NCBI GenBank assembly: GCA_947247005.1
Contig: OX365954.1
Coordinates: 326,001 to 390,000, forward strand
DNA: 64,000 nucleotides
Source of the DNA: Spisula solida
Lineage: Eukaryota; Mollusca; Bivalvia; Venerida; Mactridae
Reading direction: 5' to 3'
Positions within the stretch are counted from its first letter, which is position 1. Each line of letters starts with the position of its first letter. A program made the translations under genes and the position numbers. The notes under the pieces were generated by a model, which saw only the letters and a program-made list of their open reading frames with translations, ran no database searches and was not told the origin of the DNA. Below are positions 48,615 through 58,616 of this stretch, one piece after another.

Positions 48615-48705
48615 ATGTCAAGTAAATGTAAGAGATTGTTGACCTCTCAGACCTAAGCGGAGGGATGCTCTACCACTAGGCTATTGAGGCAGATGCTTTA
48701 AGCAG
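48615..48705 (-). mobile_element. tRNA-like SINE fragment
   Basis: On the minus strand TAGCCTAGTGGTAGAGCATC is an A-box region. The B box (GGTCTGAGAGGTC) is degraded. Confidence 0.35.
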
Positions 48706-48727
48706 GTAGGTGATAATTACAGGTAAC

Positions 48728-49733
48728 ATATCACTGGCTTAGAATTAAAAGGTCGTAAGTACTACTTACAATCTTATAATACTTATGTTACTATATATAG
48801 TACCAAATTTGCATTGAAAAAAATGTATTATGCGCCCTTTTAAAGTATTATCAGCTTTTGGCCCGCCTCGCGCAGGGCTATTATCACTGATAATCGCCCT
48901 TGGAAGACGTACACGCGCAACGTTACGTCATTTGCATTTCACAAGTGGCCGGCGCCGAGCGTAACGTCTAGGCCTTCTTGAATCACTTGCAAACCAAATT
49001 GATAGATTTGGACATGCGGGATAGCAAATTTCAAAATTGTATCAATCCTTGACCAAATGGATCTAGATCTACACCTATTGTCTAAAATCTAGACTTTAAA
49101 TCCGTGTTTACCAGGTCTAGATGAGATACACTGAGATTCACACAAATGTGAAAAACAATTTTTTTCAGAATTTTACATAAAAACATACACCAAAATGTAG
49201 CAAATTTTATAACCAAAAAATGAATACCCATATGCTATGTTTCCGTTTTATAATAACAAAGTTACGGAGAATTTAAGTTATAGATCTACGCGAATAGATC
49301 CAAGTTTGACAATTTCTAAAATGACGATGGGTTTGTCTATCAATTACGGAACATGTTATGTCTTGTTAGTGTTTTCTTAAAAGAGTAGTTTTAATGAAAA
49401 CCCAACAACATAAATATTATACAGAACAATGAATGGCTGAGCAGTGTCATTGAGTGATAATCGCCCCGGTAGATTATAATTGCCCTCGGGCTAGTGCCCT
49501 CTGGCAATTATCAACCTACCGGGGCGATTATCACTCACTGGCACTGCTCAGCCATGTTTTATTCTATAAATAAGACTCATGCATATTTGAAATCTGCATC
49601 ACGAGGCACTTCTTATGAGCCTATTTTCATGGAAAATCAGAACTGAGCTTGTGTTGCCACAAGTCAAGAGTAGTTTTCGCACAGTTTTTTCATGTTTTCT
49701 CAAAATATCGATCTTAAGTCAGCGACAAGATAT
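48728..49733 (+). mobile_element. CTGGCTTAG MITE, copy C, split by an insertion
   Basis: The left end ATATCACTGGCTTAGAATTA runs to about 48779. The rest, beginning at AAGACTCATGCATATTTG, resumes at about 49570 and runs to CAGCGACAAGATATC. Compared with copy E the sequence is continuous except for the insert and a duplicated ATAA at the break. Confidence 0.8.
48780..49567. mobile_element. Insertion of about 790 bp with a 123-bp hairpin at its right end
   Basis: It is nested in MITE copy C with an apparent 4-bp ATAA duplication. At 49433-49555 it carries a long imperfect palindrome: ATGGCTGAGCAGTGTCATTG and AGTGATAATCGCCCCGGTAG are mirrored by CTACCGGGGCGATTATCACT and CACTGGCACTGCTCAGCCAT. A related GGGCTATTATCACTGATAAT block lies near its left end (about 48888). 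No coding frame is seen. Confidence 0.65.
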
Positions 49734-49951
49734 CAATCATATAATTATTATATAGTTATAGGTTATGTATATGGCTAATTGAGATTTCATAATATAATAC
49801 AGGTGGTTGTTTGATTCACTAAGAAACAAATTTTAAAGGTTTAAATTCATAAATCTGGCCTAATTGAGAATTAATTGGACTGATAAAACCAATTTAATTA
49901 CCAAATGTTCACAGGTAAATGAATCTTTTCAAAACCTATGAAAGGTGTTAC

Positions 49952-49988
49952 CACAAATACTTTTGGAGACTGGTCAAGAGGTCCTGAC
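49952..49988 (-). CDS. Gene D exon (37 bp)
   Basis: The acceptor is AATTGTATAAAACTAG and the donor TGTG|GTAACA. In the frame that links 52024-52091 (phase 1) to 47972-48072 (phase 2) it encodes QDLLTSLQKYL, a leucine-rich helix. The two junctions agree, which is the main support for so short an exon. Confidence 0.5.
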
Positions 49989-50138
49989 CTAGTTTTATAC
50001 AATTTGAACTTGTAAACTCATGTAGTAAATACAACATGAAAACGTGAGTGTATATATATATGAGTGGTAAAATATGGATGATACATTGTCAACTGGTGTA
50101 TTTGATCTTTTATTAAGTATACCTTCAACCATGTCACA

Positions 50139-50175
50139 TACGAGGGGTGATCCAGAATTAAGTGGACTTTTGCTC
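50139..50175 (+). mobile_element. Mariner-like terminal fragment
   Basis: ATACGAGGGGTGATCCAGAA followed by TTAAGTGGACTTTT resembles mariner-type termini and the ends of the element at 53971-54973. No partner end was found. Confidence 0.4.
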
Positions 50176-50480
50176 TAATTCAAAAACCGTTACACTTGCA
50201 GTTACAAATCAGTGGACCATGTAAAATTGATACTTATTGCACAAGTACACCAAATTTCATTCGGATATGATCATAAATAACGAAAATACAGTGTCTGTAA
50301 GACGTGTGTCACACGAGACTCGGAAGCGTTATGTGCAACGGTTAGAAGGCTGTCCGTTTTGTTCAGTTGGTACAAGAGCCATGTTTGAGCCTTGTATCAG
50401 ACCCATACTTCAATAATGGCAGCTGTGTCCCACAGTCAGTGGGTGAACCTCAATTGCCAGTAGAAGAAGCATAGATCACT

Positions 50481-50570
50481 GCTGTCTGTGTTTAGCTCAG
50501 TTGGTGAGGGCTGTAGTGTATAGCGTTTAGTGGGTCGTAAGTTCGATTCCAACATCAGGCACACTTTTCC
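50481..50570 (+). mobile_element. tRNA-derived SINE head
   Basis: TTTAGCTCAGTTGGTGAGGG (A box) and GTCGTAAGTTCGATTCCAAC (B box) are well preserved. The body is short or absent. Confidence 0.5.
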
Positions 50571-50687
50571 CCTTGATTTTCTACAACCTGTAGTCCCTTA
50601 CATATATAATAAATAGTCATGTTCTTATCCATACCAACCGATTACTTTTGTGGCATGATGTAGTCACATTGATACTGGTTATATGTA

Positions 50688-51612
50688 CAGTGGAACCCCT
50701 CTAATCCGGACTCGTCCGGACCAGACAAAAAGTCCGGATTAGAGAGGTGTCTGGATTAGAGGGGTTTCTATTTTTAGATACTTGTATGTTAATTTTAGTT
50801 GAAGGCATTGCTTAACACAAAAAAGCAAAAAAAAGATGTAAAACAGCAACATTTGATTACACACCTTCATTGTTGGTTTTGGTACAGAAAAATATTCTCT
50901 GATCAATTTTACTTTAGCTTCAAGGTCGATTTCAACCTTACGACGTTTTGACGGAGGCTCTGACATGATTATCATATAAAATTCTGTAAAAGAATGACCA
51001 TCCATCAAATGCATTTTGGTAGATTTTTATTGCATTTACTCGTAGATTTATCCAAACTGAGAACGTCCGAATTTGTTTTCCTTTGATGTCGATAACGACC
51101 TTCTCAAGATTAAGGGGACCTGTATTTGATTCAACTTACCCCCGTGTAGACAAAACAACCCAGCAATAGTCTTTTAATTAATTGAGAAGGCCAATAAACG
51201 CTGTCAATTAGCGCTTTTAAAATGATAATATTTTAATTGTCCCAAATTGTGATTTTCATATCCGTGTCGATAAAACGTGCACACCGACACTGCGTATTGT
51301 TGATGTTACAACCGTTAATTGATCGGACTATTTTAATTGCATATACGATGATGCGAATATACAACACATTGACACCTGTCAAAACATTGGCCTGGGCAAT
51401 GTTCAAATTGATTGTCCGGATCCGAGGGGTCAAATTTAGAGCAAATATATGATAAATCCTCGTATTTTTGTCCGGTGTCCGGAGTGGAGGGGTTCCGGAT
51501 CCGAGGGGTAAAAACGTATTAAAACATGAATAAGAATATTCGGGACCAACAGATCCGCCCGGATTAGAGGGAAATCCGGATTGGAGGGGTCCGGATTAGC
51601 GGGGTTCCACTG
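50688..51612 (-). mobile_element. Internally deleted pogo/Tigger-like transposon
   Basis: The termini CAGTGGAACCCCTCTAATCC and GGATTAGCGGGGTTCCACTG are inverted and flanked by TA on both sides. Sub-terminal CCGGAT(C/T)(C/A)GAGGGGT motifs recur inside both ends. It is 925 bp long, too short for an intact transposase. Family assigned from the TA duplication, the termini and the transposase start inside. Confidence 0.75.
50739..50966 (-). pseudogene. Pogo-type transposase N-terminal remnant
   Basis: From ATG 50966 the frame reads MSEPPSKRRKVEIDLEAKVK then LIREYFS. This resembles the start of the CENP-B/Tigger N-terminal helix-turn-helix (basic stretch, then …L..KVKLI.E). After about 35 residues it runs into AT-rich unrelated codons; a GTGTGT donor-like site lies there (about 50867). 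The catalytic DDE part is absent, so it cannot encode an active enzyme. Confidence 0.6.
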
Positions 51613-52023
51613 TACAACCTTATTTTGGGGTTGTTGCAATACTGGAGTGGTCTAATGCATTTGTATTTCACATTGCTAGATGATAGTGCTATTCAGTAAA
51701 GGTTTGAATACCACTATAGATGCAAGTATTGCATTTAATAACAACAACCCCGAGTTCAGTTTTTTGCCCTAAATAATCTGATGGAATAAAGTGCTGGTTC
51801 GTATAAGGTACTCACAAACGTTCATATAATCATATAACATTACACAAGTGACTCATCAAACAGAACAATAACTGGACATTATAGGCAATGTGTTTGTAAT
51901 AGACAAACAATGTATCATCGTACAACAATGTTCCTAGACATGACACTGGCAGTCTGTCACCTTGAATACTTCACTTAATAGGACAGTCAACTTACCGAAA
52001 TATTGTATTCAATCATTGAATAC
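51613..52023. other. Intron of gene D, nothing else seen
   Basis: A GTAAGT donor-like site at about 51990 lies downstream of an in-frame stop and is not called. Confidence 0.35.
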
Positions 52024-52091
52024 CCAGGGTAAACAATGTATTGAAATAAATGACCTTCTTTTGGTCTTCAAGGGTGTCAAAGTTGACCTTT
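52024..52091 (-). CDS. Gene D exon
   Basis: The acceptor is TTGTTCATTACACAG and the donor CTGG|GTATTC. The phase-2 frame is open for 22 codons (KVNFDTLEDQKKVIYFNTLF, TL) and leaves phase 1 into 49952-49988. This frame ends in a stop shortly after the donor, as expected for an intron. The upstream junction with 52155-52209 is off by one base. Confidence 0.6.
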
Positions 52092-52154
52092 CTGTGTAAT
52101 GAACAATGTAGGTAAATAGAGGGACCTCATCAGCACCATGTTGTACATTTTTAC

Positions 52155-52209
52155 CTGTTTGAACTTTTTTAGTTGATAGTTTCCCCAAGATCTTCTGAAT
52201 ATCAATGCT
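52155..52209 (-). CDS. Gene D exon with frame conflict downstream
   Basis: The acceptor is TTTAATTTAGTGTATTTTAG and the donor CAG|GTAAAA. In phase 0, set by 53144-53187, it encodes SIDIQKILGKLSTKKVQT and leaves phase 1, while the next exon needs phase 2. A run of six A (minus strand, ACTAAAAAAGTTC) lies inside it. One extra A there would restore the join. It is either a sequence error, a real frameshift, or an exon choice I have missed. Confidence 0.5.
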
Positions 52210-52270
52210 CTAAAATACACTAAATTAAATTTTGGAATTATATTTTTAGATTACAATTACAACCGCAACC

Positions 52271-52460
52271 ATGACCGAGTGGTTAGTGCATCGGCTTTGG
52301 AAGCGGGAGATTGAAGGTTTGAATTCCGACAGAAGCTGGGAATAGAATTGATGCGGTCGGTTAATGAGCCGCCAGCTTGTTAAAAATGTTACCATAAGCC
52401 CATATCTGCCTAAGAAAAGGAATTCAGCAGGTACTGTGTGCATGAAATATAGGTGTCCCA
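52271..52460 (+). mobile_element. tRNA-Ser-like SINE
   Basis: ATGACCGAGTGGTTAGTGCA (A box) and GAAGGTTTGAATTCCGAC (B box) at tRNA-like spacing. A 3' body of about 120 bp follows. Confidence 0.5.
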
Positions 52461-53143
52461 TAAAATGATAAGTCAAATTGGCTATCCCTTTCAATAGGAC
52501 TGACAATGTAATAACAAGCCTTTACCTTACATATATATGTGTTGTATAATAATGTTAAATAGAGATCTACAAATTTACATAGATAATCCAGGTACTCTTT
52601 AATAATGATTCAGAATTAGAATTAAAACTATTTCAAAGACCTTATTTAAGGAAAATTATTACTAAGGGAAATAACTAGTACAAAAGATACTGGAATATTT
52701 TGACTACAGTTATTCATATTACTTTGAATGTTTATTTCATTGTATATCTTGTATTGTTATATATATGTATTATCCCATAGCATGAATTGTCTCGACAATA
52801 CCCAGCTATGTATGGAAGACACCATTTCATGTGGTTTTCTGAATAAACATATTCTATTCTATTCTTCTATTCATCTTGTTCAATTTCGTCTTAATTTCTT
52901 GAAAACCAAATGATCTAAGATTTATGTAAAACATGACTCTGTTTAGTTTTCAATGGACTAATGTATCATTACATAAAAACTTCAGGAGTAAAATCACGAG
53001 TTCTTCAAAATTATCATAAAACTAAGTCACGTGAGGCCAATCAGTAGCCTACCAAAAAATCTCTGCAGACGAAAACAGGCTTTTTGTTGGTCCCATCATT
53101 ATAAATAAAACAGCCATTATCAAATTATGATAACGTATTTTAC

Positions 53144-53187
53144 CTTCATTATTGATTGTCCCGTTCTAATGATTGACAGGCTTACAA
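53144..53187 (-). CDS. Gene D, most 5' exon seen
   Basis: The acceptor AAGCTCTTTTAATTGCAG is strong; the donor is AAG|GTAAAA. Only the phase-1 frame is open and it encodes VSLSIIRTGQSIMK, leaving phase 0 into 52155-52209. Upstream exons were not found before the repeats at 53.7-55.7 kb. Confidence 0.5.
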
Positions 53188-53691
53188 CTGCAATTAAAAG
53201 AGCTTAGAGCTAAAAATTCACGATTCACGTGCTGGCAAATAACTCATGTAAGAGTGACTTCCCTTGGTGTTGCTAATTGCCAGTAATTGACAGACAGGTG
53301 CTAGATCCGTATTTGTTGGACTGTGTTCCTGTTGCAGTCTGTGTTGGTCATTGTTTTATACAGTACACAGTTCACCAGGTCTGTCCTGATCGTTCTCCTT
53401 TCATTGGGGTTTCCATCTTAGAGACTTGGCAAGCAATGTTGCTGGTGTTTTTCTTTTAGGATATTGGGACTTTGAGGCCGCTATGTTTCTGTGCTATAAA
53501 GCAAGACTGTGTTGACGTTGCTGTACCTTTCTCAACATGCCAATCAGTGACGTTTTTTTTCCAATTGTTAATTTTCTATGCTGTTTTTTTTTAGTATTGA
53601 ACCTCATCACTTTCGTTTTCTCTGTTTTAACTCGGAATCATGCCTTTGCTGCATCTGTCTCAACAGCTGTAGGGTTTTCTTGCATTTACAC
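53188..53691. other. Nothing supported
   Basis: A minus-strand start-like segment (METPMKGERSGQT at about 53423-53380) has a weak GTGAAC donor and the wrong phase for gene D. Confidence 0.3.
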
Positions 53692-53886
53692 ATATCGGTT
53701 GCTTAGAATTATAAGGTGAAATCTGCATCCCAAGACGCTTCTTATGAGTCTATTTTCATGAAAATCGAAAGTAGTCATGTTGACCAAACTAAAGTTTTTC
53801 CGTAAGTAAAAAGTAATTTTCAGACAGATTTTTCTTGTTTTCTCAAAATATTGATTTTGTACTTACGACCTTCCAGCCAGCATATA
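53692..53886 (+). mobile_element. CTGGCTTAG MITE, copy D (internally deleted)
   Basis: ATATCGGTTGCTTAGAATTA...TACTTACGACCTTCCAGCCAGC. It lacks about 50 bp after the left end relative to copy E. Confidence 0.75.
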
Positions 53887-53970
53887 TGTGTAGGATAGGA
53901 TTGCTACATGTAGATGGTCAGCAAAGCCCAAGTCCTCAAGTTGGTATTATTATATTGAACACCCCTCGTA

Positions 53971-54973
53971 TATACGTAGGGTGTTCCAGAAGTAATAGGA
54001 CTTTTTTAATAGCAGCGCGGTAAATGAGAAATTTAGAAAAAAATTGCTGTAAATAAAATTTCAGCTATCACTGACAAAGATGCGAAATATTAAAATAAAA
54101 GGTTGAACAATAAAAAATCTATAAAACATTAAATATACCATGTACCAAGGAGGCGGGTCGCGCCGTGACGTTATGATGACGTCGCCTTTCAAACACAGGA
54201 TTTTAACCGACCCACATCCTTAGTAATGTTTATATATGGTCACCCTGACTTTCAAAACAGACCTGATGTTATGGCCCCATTGTTTATATTTGCCTCTGTA
54301 TCAATGTTCCCAAAAAATGAGTAACAGTCATGTAAGAAATTGCTTTAACCTTGAAACGTCTATCAGTGTACAAACGGTGTCTATCAACGTCAAACTACGT
54401 TTTCTGTGACTTAACCAGTGTTCGCTTGTTAGTTCATGCATCCGACATCTGTGAACATTTTGTGTCAACAGAACACGAATTGATGCTGCATGCCATTACA
54501 GTTTGCTTATTTAATTATTTCAATGGTTTGCATTGTTGTTTTTTTCCAATTTGTAACATAGTTCTAGTTTTTGACGTTGACGTCGTTTCGTCCACGACGC
54601 GCTTAGATACATACACTTGTTTACTCAGTCGTGATCATAAACAAAAAGCGATTGCTTCATAAGTTTGCATGCACACGCCAGTAACATCAAGGTAATGTCA
54701 CATAGTTTGCCAATATTATTTATTCAATGGTTACTGAGATATTCACATGTTAAGTATGGTTAATAATGAAAATTTACAGTGTGACCCGCCTGTGCGTTAC
54801 ATGGTTTCTATGACAACGCTTTATATAAGCATCACCAACAACAACGAAAATCTGTTGTTGCCAGTATATAGAGCATGAATGCCTACACATATGAGATAAA
54901 TTTTATTAAAATGTAAGTGTTGCGTAAGAAGTTATGCGAAAAGTCCTTTTATTTCTGGAACATCCCTCGTATA
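53971..54973. mobile_element. Mariner-like element, about 1.0 kb, no transposase seen
   Basis: TATACGTAGGGTGTTCCAGA followed by AGTAATAGGACTTTT at the left is mirrored at the right (AAAAGTCCTTTTATTTCTGG then AACATCCCTCGTATA). Repeated TA at the borders fits mariner-type insertion. The interior has a 103-codon plus-strand open frame at 54351-54662 with no recognisable DD(D/E) motif; I do not call it a gene. A second mariner-like end in opposite orientation abuts the left border (ACACCCCTCGTATA). Confidence 0.6.
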
Positions 54974-55200
54974 TCGAAAATTTAATGTATTCTGAGGTAT
55001 TGAGTTCGGTGCCAGAATGACCATTGTATGATCAAGTTTATATCCAGTTCGCTTCCAGTCAGTATCAGTTGTGAACTTTTATGGGATACATGGTTTATGG
55101 GATACATAGTTTATTGTAAACTAAAAACCGATGTTTAATTATTATATATACATGTATATATAATAATTATATATATAAACGCTAGATATAATACATGACA

Positions 55201-55713
55201 TCTGAGTTCCGTCCGAGCGTTACATCGGTTTTCAGTTCCGCCAGAGCCATATGAAAACAGGCCCCGATATCACAAAGCATCTCAAGTAGAAATCTCAGCT
55301 TTAATTGAGATTTAGCTCAAATCAGATTCTAAATTTGACATAAATCTTATGTTTGAACTCTTGAATTTTTTCTGCAATCAACTTAGAATAATGTTTCTGC
55401 TCTGTGCTGCCAAATTTGAGTTCAGCCTCCCATGGAAATTAACTCTCATGACAATAATTGAGGTGGGATTAGCTCAGAATGAGATGCTTCGGGAGATCGG
55501 AGCCAGAGCAAGTCTCTGACGGAACTCAAAAGCGGTGTCTCGGGATTCATACTGTGCCAGTGCTATTAATGTATCAAACACTGCGTCAAAATTAACCCCA
55601 GTACACGGTATGAATCCCGATACACCGCTTCGCAATGCCGTGAGAGAATTGTTCTATTTTCATATGTCTCTGACGGAACTGAAAACCGATGTTACGCTCG
55701 GACGGAACTCAGA
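55201..55713. mobile_element. Fold-back element with TCTGAGTTCCGTCCGAGCGT arms
   Basis: About 57 bp at 55201-55257 are mirrored at 55657-55713 (ACGCTCGGACGGAACTCAGA at the right end). A second inverted pair, AGCGGTGTCTCGGGATTCAT at 55531 and its complement ending at about 55629, lies inside. A further partial arm follows at 55740-55795 and a fragment at 58290-58395. Confidence 0.75.
55262..55500. mobile_element. MITE nested inside the fold-back element
   Basis: CCCGATATCACAAAGCATCTC at the left and GAGATGCTTCGGGAGATCGG at the right are imperfect inverted ends, with AGCTCAAATCAGA/TTAGCTCAGAATGAG sub-terminal copies. It sits wholly inside the arms of the element at 55201-55713. Confidence 0.55.
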
Positions 55714-56305
55714 TTTCATGTATCCTGTATGTTACATTGGCATTCAGTTCCGTCAGAGCCATATGAAAATAGAACGATTCTCTCACGGAACTTTGTTTAA
55801 TGTCCTGTTGCTTAAATTTGATGTTGGAATGAATTATTTCAAATATCTCAAGATTAAAGAGATGGTGTTGTTAAAATCATAATCAACAAATGCCAAAATT
55901 TGAATAATTAGATTGTTGCTAGGCAACGGGGCAGTTATGGTTTATTCACAAAAAAATGTATGCAATATAAATGTGTGTATATAACCTTTCTTATGGTGTA
56001 TTTATCATAAATAGAGCTCAAGTATCCATGTTATTATAACGATTCCTTATTGTAACATATATTTTTGAACACCCTGTATTTACTATTACAAAGTTAAAAT
56101 GAATTCAAAGTTTATTGCCTTAAATAACCAGAACCGGCGACTAGAATCAGAAGACTACGAGGGGAATGACAAGCCTTTTAGGGCTCAATATTTTCCCACC
56201 ATTCCAAAGTTATCTCAAAGGTAAATAATAAGACTTCGACTATATGAGAAGCACACAAACTTGTAGATTTTCCAAAACAGTACAAACAAAATGTTATTGA
56301 AATCA

Positions 56306-56311
56306 TTTATT
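56306..56311 (-). terminator. Polyadenylation signal of gene E
   Basis: AATAAA on the minus strand, followed after about 18 nt by TTTTGTTTGT, lies 766 nt beyond the stop. Another AATAAA at 56611-56616 lacks a GT-rich follower. Which one is used cannot be told. Confidence 0.45.
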
Positions 56312-57076
56312 ATAATATTTAGTGTTCTTACACATTACATGTACACCAATCTCTGCATGACCAAAGTAAAGTCTAAATATGATTGAAACTGATTCTCTTG
56401 AACAACATTCTTTTCAACAATATTCATGTTTTGTATGAAGAATTTACCACATCTGTATTTACATCACCAAAACAACAACATTTCAACAACCAAGCCGTAA
56501 TGGTCTTGTGCATTATATATACTACATAGTCCTTATTGGAACAGGTTAGGTTGTCGCTTCCATCGACGTCTACATTGTATTGTGTATTGTACTTGCACTG
56601 TAGGGTTGGATTTATTTACTTCCGCCACCGGGATAACACAAGAGGGCAAACAACTAGCACTCTTCGTCATCTTCCGCTTTCATGTATTATACCCAAGGGG
56701 GAAAAGCTCCAATAAATATGTGAGCCTACATGATACAATGAGTTGAACCTACCAAATATTCATAACTACATCAAGCAGAGCCGTTTGACGTGTTTCTCAT
56801 ACATATCACAACAAGTACAAGTCTGTTCTGTACATAATTCTAGAATACACGTAGTTATAAATGCAGACAAACACATTTAAAGATCACCTCAATATTAAGA
56901 CCACGTCAAAATTAACAACATAACTTGCGAGTCCATTGTCACTGTTCTCTCAACACAAAGACCATTGGGTGAACAAGAAGACCCATGTTTTAAGGGTACT
57001 CAGGATTCCGAGTCAGGAAGGTCTGAGAATTGAGGTGTAACGGTATATAACTCATATTGTAACTAGGCATATCAGT
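56312..57076 (-). other. 3' UTR of gene E (inferred)
   Basis: No open frame. It ends at the candidate poly(A) signal. Confidence 0.45.
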
Positions 57077-57775
57077 TTACAATCTCAATGACGACTTTCT
57101 CTCCGTACCGTCCTTGTGAACACAGTCTGAATTGTTTGCTTGCTCAACGGTGTCCATCTTTATTTCAATGGCGGCTAGTTCCGACATTTCCTCAACATAA
57201 CCAGAGTCGCTTTTGTTGCAGTCCACCACGACAGATTCTACTGGCAAAGATTCTCCAGTAAATAAGATTTTTCCAGGGTCTTCCGCTGACTCATTGCTTT
57301 CGTTCTTCGATTTTTCGGGGTTTTCAACTTTTGTGTGCCTCAGATGTTTCAGCGAGTGTCTTAGCATATCGGCATCAACAGCTCCAAACGTTCGCCGTGT
57401 CTCGTTGACAGCTGGACTTCGTGGTACACTGTATACAGCGTTAGCTAGATACTTCACGAAGCGTCTAGGTGTCTGTGGTGTATTTATATCAGCATCATAT
57501 CCTACATCAGATTCCACGGCGCTCTCGTCTATTGTTTTAAGCTCAGTTCCTGATAATGTCCTAATAAGAGTCGGTGGTACCCTGCTTTTGTCTACAGCAG
57601 CGTAAATACATTCTGGATGGCAGCTTGATTTTCTTCGCGTTAATATTTCTTCATAAGCTCTGTCTTGTTCGTTGATGACGTCTTCTAGAATGTCACGTGT
57701 TGTCAACATCTGACCATAGTTTGGATTGACAAATGATTTATGGTTGCTATTACTGTCTTGATTATGTCCCATTGC
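57077..57775 (-). CDS. Gene E: last exon, cytoplasmic tail of a membrane receptor-like protein
   Basis: The exon follows acceptor TATGTTTTATTTTAG, enters in phase 0 (GCA ATG GGA) and encodes 232 residues to TAA at 57077-57079. GC content and codon use are clearly coding, unlike the surroundings. Counting from the Met at 57772, tyrosine motifs are NPNY (16-19, an NPxY signal for PTB domains or endocytic adaptors), YEEI (40-43, the classic Src-family SH2 ligand when phosphorylated), CIYAAVD (about 55-61), VGYDADI, AVYSVPRSP and SGYVEEM. The rest is Ser/Thr/Asp/Glu-rich and probably disordered. With the upstream exons this is a type I single-pass protein with a tail of about 260 residues and no enzyme domain. 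It is likely a phosphotyrosine-signalling or endocytic receptor; the ligand and family are unknown. Confidence 0.85.
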   Translation of the reverse strand, partial: AMGHNQDSNSNHKSFVNPNYGQMLTTRDILEDVINEQDRAYEEILTRRKSSCHPECIYAAVDKSRVPPTLIRTLSGTELKTIDESAVESDVGYDADINTPQTPRRFVKYLANAVYSVPRSPAVNETRRTFGAVDADMLRHSLKHLRHTKVENPEKSKNESNESAEDPGKILFTGESLPVESVVVDCNKSDSGYVEEMSELAAIEIKMDTVEQANNSDCVHKDGTERKSSLRL

Positions 57776-58103
57776 CTAAAATAAAACATAATACATAATT
57801 GTATGCATTGATTAGATAAAAATACGTACGTCAGACGTAAACAACTGTAACTTGTCTTGTGCTTTCATATGACAATTCATCGCATTGTGTTTGCGTGTGA
57901 TGTTTCATTACGATGGAAAACCAGTTGTTTTCAGCAATATACAACTGTACAGTTAGTAATACATTCGAAGCACACTAATACTTCTCAAGGAAACTCGTTT
58001 GTTCAAAATAAACGTACATGCATATAATAAACTTATGAAAATATGAATGGATGATTTTGTTGTTTATCATCAATTTATATTTGTGTTCGTTTCGTGTTCA
58101 CAT

Positions 58104-58214
58104 CAGCCCTGCGTTCAAGGAAATATTACGTGACGCACGTATCGTACCAGGTACAAAACGTTTCGTACCAGGTACGAAACGTGCGTCACGTTATTTTTCC
58201 TTGAACGCAGGGCA
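58104..58214. mobile_element. Fold-back element with GTACCAGGTAC palindromes, copy 2
   Basis: CAGCCCTGCGTTCAAGGAAA and TTTCCTTGAACGCAGGGCAG bound a 111-bp unit. The interior has ACGTGACGCACG and its mirror CGTGCGTCACGT. It is shorter than copy 1 at 39553. It lies in the last intron of gene E. Confidence 0.85.
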
Positions 58215-58289
58215 GTTGTTACTGACTAATACACGTATGTTTTTCCCAGAAATTCTCCTTACTAAAGACATCACGGTACCTTTCCCAAT

Positions 58290-58395
58290 ACACCGCATCT
58301 CAGTTCCGTCGTCAGAGATTTGTAAGTTGTTTTCGTATGGCTCTGATGGAACTTAAAGCCCATGTAAATATCGCTCTGACGGAACTCTGACAGAC
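58290..58395. mobile_element. Fragment of the 55.2-kb fold-back family
   Basis: TCTCAGTTCCGTCGTCAGAG, TCGTATGGCTCTGATGGAAC and GCTCTGACGGAACTCTGACA match arm sequences of 55201-55713. Confidence 0.5.
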
Positions 58396-58534
58396 TATTC
58401 TTGGAACGAACCAGAATACCAATTGAGGTGCGGCATATTTCTTTTTTCAACCTTGCCAACGGAAGGGTTTCTATCTTTTGACACTTGGATACGGAGTACG
58501 AAAATTAACCGCGATCATATAAGAGGTAAATTAC

Positions 58535-58616
58535 CTGCGCTAAATGTCCTAACACTTGGAGTGTTTCCTTATGTTTCATACTTTCGCCATGTTCTTCTCG
58601 TCTGTGCTCGGCGTCG
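58535..58616 (-). CDS. Gene E: juxtamembrane exon
   Basis: The acceptor is CTTGATGTTACATTTCAG and the donor GCGCAG|GTAATT. Only one frame is open, phase 2 in and phase 0 out (DAEHRREEHGESMKHKETL, then QVLGHLAQ). It solves the join. The canonical GTAAGT donor of the transmembrane exon leaves phase 2 and the last exon needs phase 0; this exon supplies exactly that change. The peptide is charged and helical, fitting a segment just inside the membrane. Confidence 0.8.

Noticed and set aside
54351..54662. 103-codon frame inside the mariner-like element
   Set aside because: No transposase motif (no HTH, no DD(D/E) spacing) and Cys/Phe-rich composition typical of chance frames.
57213..57605. 130-codon plus-strand open frame
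   Set aside because: Antisense shadow of the last exon of gene E, which has the splice site and coding-type sequence.
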